NCBI GenBank assembly: GCA_021464415.1
Contig: CM038469.1
Span: 64,585,650-64,649,649 of the forward strand
Reading direction: 5' to 3'
DNA: 64,000 nucleotides
Origin: Lonicera japonica
Lineage: Eukaryota; Streptophyta; Magnoliopsida; Dipsacales; Caprifoliaceae
Of the stretch, positions 34,181-46,340 are shown piece by piece. Position numbers and translations under genes: made by a program. The first letter of the stretch is position 1. Each line of letters starts with the position of its first letter. The notes beneath the pieces were generated by a model. That model worked only from the letters and a program-made list of their open reading frames with translations, did no database searches and was not told the DNA's origin.

Positions 34181-36657
34181 TTTAAAAAAAATAAAAAACA
34201 AGTAAGTCCAATTCAGTCTAGTTTTAATTTTTTCTGCTTGAAGATATATTGAACTTACATTTTGATTGTTCAAAATAGTAAACAATGGGTTCAAAATAGA
34301 CTCAATGATGTTTGTTGAGTTAGATTTATCACACGTTACTTTTTTTATTCTATAATCAGATCTTATTTATTTTACCGTGCCGGATGGTATGAATATACAC
34401 TAGTCTTTAATAAGAGTTAATGTTTGATTTTTTTCACTTTTAAGAATGTACTAAATTCATTATAATTAATAGTTTAGAGCAAAACTTGTTTCCTTCTTGA
34501 TACATTTATTATGTTTTCTGAAAAAAAAAAAGAAGTTAATTTTTAATTCGGGATATCTGAAAATAACTTATGAACTCTTAATTTAAGATGGAATTATTTA
34601 TATATTATTTTCATTATCTTTAAGAAGTTGTCTTCATAAACACTCTAAATGAAATTTAACTTTTTAGGAAGCTCTTATCTTTTGGTTAGAGGCCGACCAA
34701 AGTGATTCCAAATCCCATTCTCCACTCTCTTGCATGGTTTTAGATGCTCCATCATCTCTATGCTTCCCAAAAGTCAATGCTATTTTGAAAGAATATTGTT
34801 TAACATATTTTACAAATTTTCTTTTCTACAAACTGAACTCACAAAGTAAAATTTCTTTTCCAATTTTTTCTTTTTATACAAAGTGATGAGTTCCTAACAA
34901 GAATAGACGTACATGATTTCACTTCCTTCTAATGTAATTTGTAATAAAGAAAATTTCTTGTGTGATTCGAATTTTTTTTCCAATTAAATGTTTTAGTGGC
35001 TGATTCTTTTTTACCTTCCAGGTCTCCACTAAATATTTAGCAGCGAAAAGTATTTGGTGCTACTGTTTTATAACAAATAATTATTCATTTTTAGAGAGTA
35101 AAATTTGTTTTTTCTCACAAAAAATCATTTTGTTGTAGTAATTAATATTGATATATAGCAAGGTTTTGGTTATACATAAGGTAATAATTATTATTTATAT
35201 TTGGGGGGATGATAATTAATATTCTTAATTTTTATTTTTATTTTTGTGGGGGGGGGGGGAGGTGCTTGCTTGTGGACATGCAACCACCATAACAAGGGTA
35301 AACATAATAAATGATTTGATAATCACATTTATGTGGATATAACCCAAGACCTTCTTATTATAAAGACTAGAAGAAAACGGACAGGTTACAAAGTTGTTTA
35401 CTCTTTTATAAATTTTAAGTAATAGTAATAGTATTTTTCGTTTTGAAAAGGGTTAAACCTCTGTTGCCAATGCTAATGTGTGTTTTATTTTTCTTTGGTA
35501 AATCTTAAGTAAGCTACAGTAGTATTTTCCATTTTGAAAAGGGTTGCGAATCTAATATATAATTTTGAACGAGCAAAGTAGTAAATAAAAAAAATTGAAC
35601 AATATATATCCTTTTATAATTGTAAATTATTCAGATAAATGTCATATTTTATTTGACAACATGCAAAACCACCCTTGACACTTCCATACTAAATGCGGGA
35701 GAAGTGTAATTGGTATATAATATACGCATGACTATTAGCACTTTATTTTATATGTAATTGTTGATACTTTTAAAATTTTAGAGTTAGATTTTGAAAATAC
35801 TTCAATATTTTTATTGAAAATACTAAAATATTTTTATTGAAGCGGCGATAGCCAAGTGCCGCGATAGTAAGTAGAAAGCAATCCCGCCCCCTAAATTAAT
35901 TTTGAAAAAGTGATCCTGTTAAATTATTTCTAAAAAAATAAATTAAAATACTATATATCTTGTGCATCTTTTACTATCACATCTTTAATTTTTATCTATC
36001 AAAGTATAAATAAGTGAAAGGAGTGGGGCTTTCCCACTTGGTTAAAGTGTGTTATAAATTTCAAACAACAATATTTCAGTCCTTTTATTCATCGCTTGAA
36101 AAAATATAAATAAATAAGTTGTTTAAGAATTTATCAGTGTCTCAGTCTTGTTGGACAAACAGATCACTTAATTTAAAAAATTGCTACTTAGCATTACGTA
36201 AACTATCATTCTAGAAAGGAACGAACAATCCAAACATTCTCAATAAAATGAAAACCTTAACATTAGAATATAAGCCGACGAAAAATTCAAAATTCCGAAA
36301 CTATCAATCATTGTGGCATGACCAAAATTCTGATTAAACACATTGACAAGTTGAATAACCAAGTGCTCGAATCTATATATCTGAAATGAATTTAAATCAT
36401 CGAATTTAAATAATTTTGTCGTTGATCCGATACAACTATTTATTTATAATGATTCTTATGAAAAAAAAAAAAAATTAATTAACAGTACCTTACAACACGT
36501 AAATGTACCTTTCATTATCTTTATGCAAAGTCTAAAGAATATTTCATGTAATGCAAAAATAAAGGCCATCTTTTTTCTTCTTTTTTTTCCCCTTTACTTT
36601 ATTGTTTGAATTGAATTCAAAAGAGTTTTGAATTTAAAGAATAATAGTAAATTAAAA

Positions 36658-36659
<2 letters not shown>
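34181..36659. other. AT-rich intergenic DNA
   Basis: No coding region or RNA gene was seen. A poly-G run occurs near 35248-35259. At 34376-34404 a GTGCCGG string followed by CTAG and T weakly recalls the Helitron-like end at 11102. Confidence 0.4.

Positions 36660-36722
<63 letters not shown>
36660..36722. repeat. GA microsatellite
   Basis: About 30 uninterrupted GA units. Long perfect arrays of this kind are usually polymorphic. No gene is adjacent. Confidence 0.95.
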
Positions 36723-36725
<3 letters not shown>

Positions 36726-38490
36726 TGCTAGTTGGATTGGATAAATAAGGAATAGAATCTTGTACATTTCGTATCATTGTTTAATTTAGAACTTTACAAC
36801 TTTATTGATTATTCTAAGTATCTAAAGCCTTTCCCAAAGCACAATTATGCTTACATTATTTGGATATTTTCTTTTGAGAAAGAATTTCTTTAATTCTTTG
36901 TTTAATATGAGTGATACTCCCTAGCAAGCAAATTAACTAAAGAGTCTATTATTTTTCTGAGGTGTCTTAAATTAAAAGTCCTATTATTTTATTCGAGACA
37001 TAACTATAATTTTAATTATATCTGATGATAGGAAATAAACTATATTTTTAATGGTTAATTACGTTAAAAAATATATCGTAACTTATGTTTAAAAAAAATA
37101 TTTGAAATCAACTTGAACTTGTAATTTTAGATTGGAAAATTAAAATATTTAGGATTTTGTTGGAAGCTATTAGGCCATACATTTTATTTGAAGGATTTAT
37201 GGCTTGCACGAGTACACTTAACTGTAGGGTATCCAATGGTCTAATTAATTACTTAAAACAAATATAATTGTTGTTGCATGGTCAGTGGAATTTATTCATA
37301 TATGTTCCATCCTTTTCAATTATTTGGCGAAACGGACCTTTAATAGTTTGTATTTGTTAATGGGCTTCTTGTGGGTCGTATTTTTAGCCCAATACCAAAG
37401 CCTATATATATATTGAAAGACGATAGTAAAGTTGTTTCGATGCCGAATATATGAATTACAATTTTTTTTTTAAATCTCTGATCTTATAAAAATGTATTCA
37501 TAAAACCATAAATTTTATAATTTATTTCACTATAGTTTAAAAATGTACAATTAACACGGAGTTGGCACGTGCTCTTCACGTATAAGGGGTAAAAAAGAAA
37601 TTACAATAATTAGTAACATTTATATCCCTAGATAGGACATTGTTTTGAGTTTCATTTGGTCCTTGAAATTTAGATTTTTACACTAACAAGACTTTCAAGT
37701 TTATTAAGTTAAATTGGAACAAAATTTGCTGGACCTTCATCGAATACAAATAGAAGTCTCCCACAAGTATATATATATGTAATTTATTTCGATAATTTTA
37801 GGTTGGCCTTGAACCATAATTAGCTTCTTCGTTCTTCAATGTAACTCGATCTCTAGGTATTGTGAAAGATATTTGTACCTGAGATTGCAAGCAGAAAATT
37901 TGAAGGAAGAAATATCAAGAACAAGCTAAGCTTAGTAATATGTGACTAAGTAGTATACACTTTCATCTTTGGTGAAGGAGATTAACCCATCTTGACATTT
38001 TGTTAAGTTTCGAATTTAAAATGAACAAAAATAAGATTATGCTATGATAATAATAAAATATATAATTATATGCACTTTTTTTCTCTTTACAAATCTAAAC
38101 TGGGATATTTCCTCTGTTTTTGTTATACGAACATGTGTTATAAGTGATAAATTATTTTTGAAACAGAATGATATATACTTTAATTTTAACAATATAAAAT
38201 ACTTAAGTCAATCTAAATGACTTCACATCAATTAAATTATTAAGATGGTTATTTAAATGGTGACGCTAATTACACATAACAAAACACTCTATAACACTTC
38301 AATATTGATTCGGCCGTATATGAATGAGTAATATGCATATATTTGGTCTAATAGAATCAAAATGTATTTTTTTTATTTCTAACAATAATTACAATAGGAC
38401 TAAATAAAATAAAATAAAATAAAATATTAACAAATATAGTAATATTTATAAGTAGCACCCCCGTATTTAAATTGGCCGGTCAAAATATAT
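36723..38490. other. AT-rich intergenic DNA
   Basis: Nothing coding was recognised. Near 36918 a CTCCCTAGCAAGC string opens a diverged Stowaway-like stretch. An AAAAT pentamer repeat lies at 38401-38426. Confidence 0.4.
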
Positions 38491-38612
38491 ATTAGACCAT
38501 CTCCACCCCACAAGGTAAAAAGCCAAATTTGCCTATTTTGGCTCCCCAGCGCCTAAGTTAAAAGTGTATAAATGGAAAAAAGGTAAACCGAAAAATAAAA
38601 TACCTCCCCGAA

Positions 38613-38810
38613 ATGATGTATCGGGAGACAATATACCACCTGCCACGATATATCATATGTCGTGGGAGACAATTTTCAAGTGCCACGACATATGATATGT
38701 CGTGGGAAGAGAAAGAAGGAAAAAAAAAAAAAAAAAAAAATTTGGCTGCCACACATATCATATGTCGTGGGAAGCGATTTTATGGCGCGACATATGATAT
38801 GTCGTGGGAG
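38613..38810. repeat. Array of near-perfect short palindromes (array 2)
   Basis: Four good copies, about 38644-38664, 38684-38704, 38750-38769 and 38785-38805, plus a decayed one at 38613, each have arms close to CACGACATAT and ATATGTCGTG around one central base and are followed by GGGA(A/G). Spacing is 36-66 bp; the widest gap holds an A-run. A TATAAAT string lies upstream at about 38566. The related array 1 is at 10770-10952. Frames of about 70-80 codons run through it on both strands but are likely repeat by-products. Confidence 0.7.
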
Positions 38811-39046
38811 CTTAATTTACCTTCCGCCCGTGTAATTCTGTTTAATTGATAGGTCAAATAAACTTTTACATACATACACTTAAAAGATGGCCTTGCTACC
38901 TTAATTCATCCTCCTGTAGATGAAGTGAGACCAATCAATCATGTCTACATGCATTTGATTGATTCAAATAAAAAATGGGATGATACCCCTATAATGGCCT
39001 AAGTTAGCCCACGCCCCACGCCCCACCCCCCATCCCGATTTTCGAT

Positions 39047-39070
39047 ACTTTTTTTTTTTTTTTTTTTTTT
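39047..39070. repeat. Poly-T tract
   Basis: A run of about 24 T follows a C-rich stretch (repeated CGCCCCACCCC). It could be the reverse-strand tail of a retroposon, but no body was identified. Confidence 0.5.
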
Positions 39071-39884
39071 ATCTATTTTCATTTTCAAAATTGTAAGGAA
39101 GAAAAAAAACAAACCTACGAAAAAAATAATCGGCTTCGATTTTTCACAAACATTATTTGATGTTATTGAAGCAACATTGAGGAGGGAATATTCTTCAGTT
39201 TGTACACCAGACAAAAGGGATATTCACAAGGACGATATGGGGAATATTGTGAAACGTGTCACCAGGAGAATCTCTGCCATGCACAAAAGCATAACATATA
39301 TATATACAAGTACAGAGGGAGAGAGAGAGAGAGAGAAATAAAGAGATACATTTATAGAGAGAGTGTCTGTTGCGAAATGGTAAGGGACAAAAAAAATGTC
39401 TTAAAACTTCTAGCCTAAATGAAATTTAAGCGTACATATGTTTTAGAGTTTAGGAGATAAAAACTTATAAATGATAGTAAGTGGTTGAAAATTACTTTTA
39501 TTTATAAAAGATTAGTCCAGGTAATGAGAAAGGTTTTTTTTTTTTTTTTTTTTTGTCAATTTAGAAGTTTAAACTTCTAAATGCGCTATATCGTTGCATA
39601 AGGAGCGCACTAGATTAACGTGTAGAAAGGAATTAGTTGAAGAGTCCGTAATTAAATTCGCCCAGACAACTTTTTCTCTTGAACGAAAAAAATACTTTTG
39701 AGTTGTTATTTTCGAATTTTGTAGACTACGAAATACTGTTAGTATACTGTTATACATGTAGAGAGAGGAACAGCAGAGAGAGAGAATCTGGAAAGAAAGA
39801 AAAGGTGTGGGTTGGAGGCTTGTACGAGAAGACTGATAGCAGAAAGCGACCAACCATCATCATTGCTCCCTTCCTCCCAAAGGG

Positions 39885-40003
39885 AATTCGATGCTCTCTC
39901 TCTCTCTCCATGCAAATGGGTCGCTGGGTCGGGTCACTTTGGCGTGGTCAGAATTTTACTTTAGATGATCAGGCTATAAGTAAATAAATAAAAAATTAAT
40001 TAC
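39885..40003 (+). repeat. Tandem duplicate carrying the empty hAT target site
   Basis: The stretch from CTCTCTCTC through GCAAATGGGTCGCTGGGTCG, GGTCACTTTGGCGTGGTCAG, TTTAGATGATC and TAAGTAAATAAATAAAAAAT recurs at 40005-40046 plus 40566-40662. In the second copy the text is interrupted at CTGGGT by the MITE at 40047-40565. The first copy therefore shows the site before insertion. Confidence 0.85.
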
Positions 40004-40046
40004 AGTTACTCTCTTTCTCTCTGCATGCAAATGGGTCACTGGGTGG

Positions 40047-40565
40047 TAGGGATGACAACGGGTCGAGTTTGGGGCAGATTTGATCAATACTAAACTCGAC
40101 TTGCATCTAAAATACTCCGCTCCGAACTTGATGCAGGTTTATTTTTTGGAACCCAAACCTGCTTTGCTTTATACCTTAAACCCGAACCGAACCCGCCCAC
40201 CCCCAAACATATATGCCCCTTAAATATTTATGTTCATGAATTAACATTAACAAAATTAGATCTGTTCATGAATAGATTTAAGGAATTAAATCTGTAAAAA
40301 TAAAGACATGGAAAGGTTATACAAGAATAGATGAGGCTAAGGATTCTTAAAAGGCGATATATATATTTAATATTAATATATATATATATATATTATATAT
40401 AAGTATGCGGAGCGGGTTTTAAAATGCCAAAACCCGAACCCGAACCCGGTCCGGATTTTTCCTTAGAAACCCGAATCTGGGCTCAAAAAAACCTTACCCG
40501 AACCTACTCCATTCGGATTGGGTGGGGTCGGAAACCCGCCGGGTTGGGATTTTTTGTCATCCCTA
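40047..40565. mobile_element. hAT-type MITE, 519 bp
   Basis: Both ends read TAGGGATGACAA (right end as its reverse complement). The 8-bp flanks are CTGGGTGG (40039-40046) and CTGGGTCG (40566-40573), a hAT target duplication with one later change. Subterminal regions are packed with ACCCGAACCCG and GGGTCGG motifs in opposite directions, typical of hAT subterminal repeats. No transposase is encoded. Confidence 0.85.
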
Positions 40566-40669
40566 CTGGGTCGTGTCACTTTGGTGTAGTGATCGTATTT
40601 TCACCTCAGATGATCGGAAGCTTGATTAGCACTAAGTAAATAAATAAAAAATTAATTATAGTTAGCCTA

Positions 40670-43600
40670 AACAACATAGGCGGAACTATGTAAGGGGCAA
40701 ATGCCCACTTAGTTTTGGAATTTTTTTATTATATATGGGGTATTTTTTAACAAAAAAAATATATATAGGGACTTATGTGTACAAATTAATATTTGAGGGT
40801 AACCAAAATATAAAGGACATAACTATATATAAAAAATATATATACATATATATAGGTACTTATGTGTGAAAACTAATACTTGAGGGTGACCAAAGTGAAA
40901 GGGATATAACTATATATAGGGACTTATGTGTGAAATTTAAAATTTGGTTTTCAAGGTATCTAGACTATAAAATAAATTCGGGAAGAAAAACATGGCCCCG
41001 CGCGGCTGTGGAACCGTGATTTGCACCCCTTCCCTCGCAGGTCTTATTTTTCTTCAATGCTTATCAAGTTCATAAGATATGATCCATTATAAATCCATCA
41101 ATTTTTTCACAAGTTCCATGTGGAACTTATCCGTTTTCATTTCATTTTTCTATTTCAAGTAGTTTACTTTGGGTGACAATTTCTCATTCACTCCGTGACC
41201 ATTTTGAGCAAATAAATATATGATTTCGATATACTCGTGAAGAAGAACACGAATTTATAATAACCTTTAACAATTGAGTGTGAGGTCAGACTGAAAATTA
41301 TCCTCAAAGTAGCTCGAAAATGTTATTTTACCCATTTTCCAACACTAGCAAGGTAAATCATTTCTTAGATCTACTTTTATTTATAAATTACTTACATGAT
41401 TTTAGTTGTGTTTATTGATTAATTGCATAATATTATTAATACTGTTATATTTGCTTTCTATTATTGTAATTTCTCATAATTGTTCACATTAGTTATTTTG
41501 AGTTGTATGAAGGAGGATTGATAATAATATTATATTTTTGTTCAAATTTTATGGCTTTAAACATATTTTGTCTGTTTTGGATTTCGCCCCCTTACTTAAA
41601 TTCATGGCTCTGCCACTGGTTAACAATAATATGATATGTATATATATAGTAACATGATGAGTTAAGGTATAAAGAAGGAAGGAATTGAATCTCTCTCTTT
41701 AATAAAAAGAATGATGGATGAGGATTTTTGATGAAAATTTGTATAGATAATATATATGATGAGTGATTACATCTACAAAATTTTAAAAAATTCAATGTAG
41801 AATTGAGTGAGATGATCATAAAAAATTTCAATGGCCCAAAATGCACATATATATTAATTTTTTATTGCACTTACTTCTAGATTGAATTCTTTAATTTTTT
41901 GGTGAAAATTGAATTCTTTAATTAGACATGGTGGAAGTGATCAATTTATTTTATAGTCATCTCTACAATTTTTTTATCAAAGAATTCATTTATTTAACCC
42001 TCCAAATGATCATCTCTTATTTTTTGTTTATAGAGAGGAAATAATTTTTTATAGCCTATCTCAACATTATATATATATATGTTAATTTTTAATAATTAAA
42101 TTATATACTCTTAAAAAATTGTCATGTATGGTGAATTAATTTTACCATTTTCGGTCAACTTCAATAGCGAAGTGGAAGGAAGGGCTGAAGCAAAACTCAG
42201 CCAACAATTTGAGGGTTAAACAGAGATTTCTAAAGCTGAGGGGCTTAAGGAGAAGCTATCCTGGGTTCATTTGCAAATTTTACTTTGTTATATTCGATAA
42301 TTGCAGTCTTAGCCCCAAGGTTTTAAAAAATTACAAACTCAACTTTATGCTTTCAAAGTTTACAAAAAGGTCCCTACAAAAATATATGAAATACGATACC
42401 TACAAAAAAAAGTTATCTAAATCCGCCCTATACATATTTGAATTAATAAGCTACTATAGTCAACCAAAGCACTAGTACTCCACCAATTAAGAAGCTATTT
42501 CAATTTGTGTTTGTCTTGCTTGAATTTATTTCATTCACTTGACAAATTTATCTTTATATATTGTGCATGCAATTGATATGACAAACAAAAAATAAGTGTA
42601 ACATTAGAATAAAATTTTATTAAAATTATTAAGCAATGAGTACTCAACCAAAAGGGACTTGTCAATTTTTAATTGAAGTGCTAAATTCTAATTAATCGTA
42701 TTAATTTTTAGCAAGTGATATATAACAAATTAACATCAATGTTGCACCTTCATACTACTTAAATACGTATTTATTCGCTACGATGACTATCCCACACGGA
42801 GAGGGAAAATCAAATTACACACGTTGAAGTCACAACATGCAATGGACTGTAGAGTCACAACTTGAGCCATAGCACTAGTAACACCACCATTTAATGGGTT
42901 TGTTAAAATGGCACATTTTGAAAGGAAATTAATATTGTATGTATGAGAACGGCATACAACATTAAGACAATGTCACATGTATGTACTAATATTTATGTCC
43001 AAATACAATAGGTATAATAAACAAATTTTTTTCTCAAAAAATTTATCCTTTTCAGTTACTTATATATAAAAGGCTTAATTAAGATATGAATCTCGCTAAT
43101 TTAATTCCCTTAATAAATAGTTATTTGAAATGTGTGCACCAATTTGTATATACACATGGTGGATCCTAACCCAGATCCGAACTTTTGTTAAGGTTCAAAA
43201 AACTTTGTTTTAAAAAAGAAAATTATCTCCTAAAAACAATGGGGGAGAGAGAGAGAGAGAGAATCTTGTTACCTTCCTACCCACTTCACTAAAGTTAGTA
43301 GCAGAGAAGAAGATTCCCTCCTTCTCTTAGCCTAGCTCCTTTATTATTCTCAAGAATGTGTTTTTTTCTTTTAATTCTCTTTAATTCTTTAAGCTTTGTA
43401 TTGTTCCCTTAATTTAGAGTCGTAGAATTAGAACTCAGATATTCCTTTCTTAGTCCCAAATATTATATTCTTTAATATTATTCAATTCAAATGCCTCTTC
43501 AATTCTTTCATTTTTTTAGATTAGATTAGATATTCTCTCTTTCTCTCATACAACAATTATGCAACTTTTGAAACCAAAAAGAAAGTTGCACATATATATA

Positions 43601-45720
43601 TATGGATACACGGTGGATTGCAACTAAACACCTCCTTGAATATGTCCTCGGCCCTCCCTCTCTCTTTAACATTCTCCCTCTTCTAATATAATATTTTGCA
43701 ATAATATTAAATATGCACAAGTAATAACCTAGTTATTTATTGAACTGATAATCAATTAAATAATTTCAACTACTTGTAAGTAAATTCAAAATCTTCACGA
43801 ATTGAATTTATTTCCCGTGTCTAAACTCTTAGTGTGTCTAAACTTCTCTAATTTTATGAATAATACTTTTATCACGATATGTGCACAAACTATTTATTCT
43901 AAAATAATGTATTGGGTGCGATTCAATAATGGTAAATATACATACAAGTGATAACTTCTAAATTCTTAAGGTGGTCTTTTTTGCATATCAACCAGCTTCC
44001 TAAGTAATGTGATCAGGAGCACTCTAGAATTTAGAACTCTTTAATGCACTAGTTAAGTCGATGTGAGAAAGTGCGCCTTTAAGATTATTCGTAAAAAAAT
44101 AGTTGAGGTGAATGTAACTTAATCCTTTTTTACCATTGAATAAAAGAAGATAAGTTCTAGCAAAATTTCAGTTTTTTTTTGTATGTATGTATGTATGTGT
44201 ATCTTTAGGTATATATATGATTTCAGTGCAAAATTTTGTTTATCTAGCTAATCGTAGTTATTTTTATATGCATGTGTATCTTTAGGTATATATATTGCTA
44301 ATTATAGAATGGATATATGGTATCTGCTAGCTCCATCCAAACCCTTTTATGTGTTAATTAATTACAACAGAATCATTAGTTAAATATTTAATGTAGGAAG
44401 GAATATTTTGGTGAGAATTTTGGTGAGAAAACCCTATAGTACCAGTGAACCGTACACGTGTCCAGTGGGTTAAACTTGAAGTACATAATAAATCCATCAT
44501 AACCATTCATTCAATCTTTGCCCTTTTCTAACTTTGTGGGCTGTCACACTTTTACTTGTGGCATCTATAAAGGTATATTATGGAGGTTTTTGCCTCTCAT
44601 CCATTTTTGGATGCCAATTTATATTTTCTAGCTAGCTCTCTAATGTGGGTCCCTCCCTGAGGATATGGTCCTACCGTGGGAATATTGATTGGGTGCATTT
44701 TCTAAATAGCCTTTTAATCCGTTTTATCAACTTTATAATTATATATATCGAGGATGGGAAATTTTCCTGCACAGTTGATTTTATCATCGAGGGCGAGAGC
44801 GTACTGTAATTAAATTGCATGTACATACATAAAATCAAAAATATTTTACAACTTTTCAATATTGCATCAGATATGAATATTTGGTTCATGATCAAAGTTG
44901 ATCGATACTATTAGGAATTAGGAGATCGATGAAATCATGAAATCTCACAAATTCGAATTTGTGTACCAGACTCTAATTTTAGAAAAGAGAATCTGGGTTC
45001 CTCAGCATTCGAATCGAAGGTAGAAGACTTCAAGATGATAGTTAAGTGTTAACAAAATTCATTTCCCTTAATGTAATAATGTACATACGCAGGTTGCTAA
45101 AAAAATTAAATAATTAATGGAGTTTATTAGCCACTTGATACAAGCCATGTACATAATACATCAATCTAGAGAAATAGTAAGATGCAGTAGGCACCACTTA
45201 CGTCTACATGCTAAATATAATATATATATATCAATGAAACACAAGATAATTCAATATTCATTTAATTGGTTCAAATATTTGTTTTTGCTAAGATTTAAAT
45301 TTGATAAATTTATATTCAAAACTCAATAATTCATGTCAGAGTCGAATAACATGCAGGGAAAATAATTCCTTCTAGAATTCAAATTTTATATGTAAAAGTA
45401 ATGTTTAAAATTCTAAAGAAACACCAAATGTAAACCAAATAAGCACTTAAAACAATAACTTTAAAGCAATCATGAAAAATATATTCCTAAGTATCCTATA
45501 GCATAAATAGTGGAAATGCTACACTATTATAAAAAATAAATCAATATAATTATATATTAATGTAATTGTAATTGTAAGATACACCCATTAACCAAATGAT
45601 CCTTTTTTCCCAAAAACTTTTTAAGAAAATGGTAGTATGAAATTAAAGGTAGATAATATCATACATGAACAATGTAAAGAGTAAAAAGAAAAGTAAAAAG
45701 TAGTACACTAAGGAAGAACA
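40670..45720. other. AT-rich intergenic DNA upstream of the EFM-like gene
   Basis: No gene was recognised. The stretch at 40740-40940 has two diverged copies of a sequence with GGGACTTATGTGTG and TGAGGGT(A/G)ACCAAA. Two near repeats with TGTGTATCTTTAGGTATATAT lie at 44195-44218 and 44272-44295. GA repeats occur at 43243-43261. Open frames are short and unsupported. Confidence 0.45.
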
Positions 45721-45724
45721 AAGA

Positions 45725-45751
45725 GAAGAAGAAGAAGAAGAAGAAGAAGAA
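45725..45751. repeat. GAA microsatellite upstream of the EFM-like gene
   Basis: About nine GAA units lie some 590 bp before the start codon at 46341. This is a simple repeat, with further CT-rich tracts at 45998-46013 and 46118-46135 closer to the gene, probably within its leader. Confidence 0.85.
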
Positions 45752-46240
45752 TCATCTTTTATATTTGTGCATTTGAAATCGTACAAAGATTACTCTCAAA
45801 GGTTCAAAACACCCTAAGCACATGACCCCTCAGGTGTCAGTGACCCCCCCAGCCAACCCCCCCTTGATTCCTTTTCATAAGGGTACCCCTCACTCACACA
45901 TTTCATTTCACTACCTTTTCTTTTTCCCCTTTGCTCTTTGCAAGAAGTTACCATCCCTCTTTTCTTTATATATGTATCTTAAACCTTTTTCTTTTCATCT
46001 CTCTCTCTCTCTCTAAAATATCTCTTTCTCTCTCCAAAACCCTACTTTATTCTCCCTCGAACTCACCCCTAAAAAGAAGACCATCCCCCACTCGATCCTC
46101 CTTGTGTTCACAAACATCTCTCTCTCTCTCTCTCTCGTTTCGAAAACCTAGCCAGATACAAAAGAATAGGCTACACCGCCTTCTTTTGTTCTTCTCTATT
46201 CTCAAATACACAAAATCCACCCTAATTTTCTCCTCCTCCT

Positions 46241-46267
46241 ATGTGCATGAATGATCAAAACTTTTGA
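46241..46267 (+). promoter_or_regulatory. Possible short upstream ORF of the EFM-like gene
   Basis: ATG at 46241 opens an eight-residue frame (MCMNDQNF) ending in TGA, 73 bp before the main start codon. If the transcript begins upstream in the CT-rich leader, ribosomes would meet this frame first. The transcription start is not known, so its role is inference. Confidence 0.3.
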
Positions 46268-46340
46268 TTACAAAGATTATTGAACATATATACTCATTCC
46301 TATATATATAGAAAATATTTATATATATAGACATAAATAA

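Noticed and set aside
38613..38810. Repeat-spacer layout resembling a CRISPR array
   Set aside because: Repeats are palindromes with unequal spacing in a plant nuclear genome with no cas genes; a eukaryotic tandem or transposon repeat is the sensible reading.
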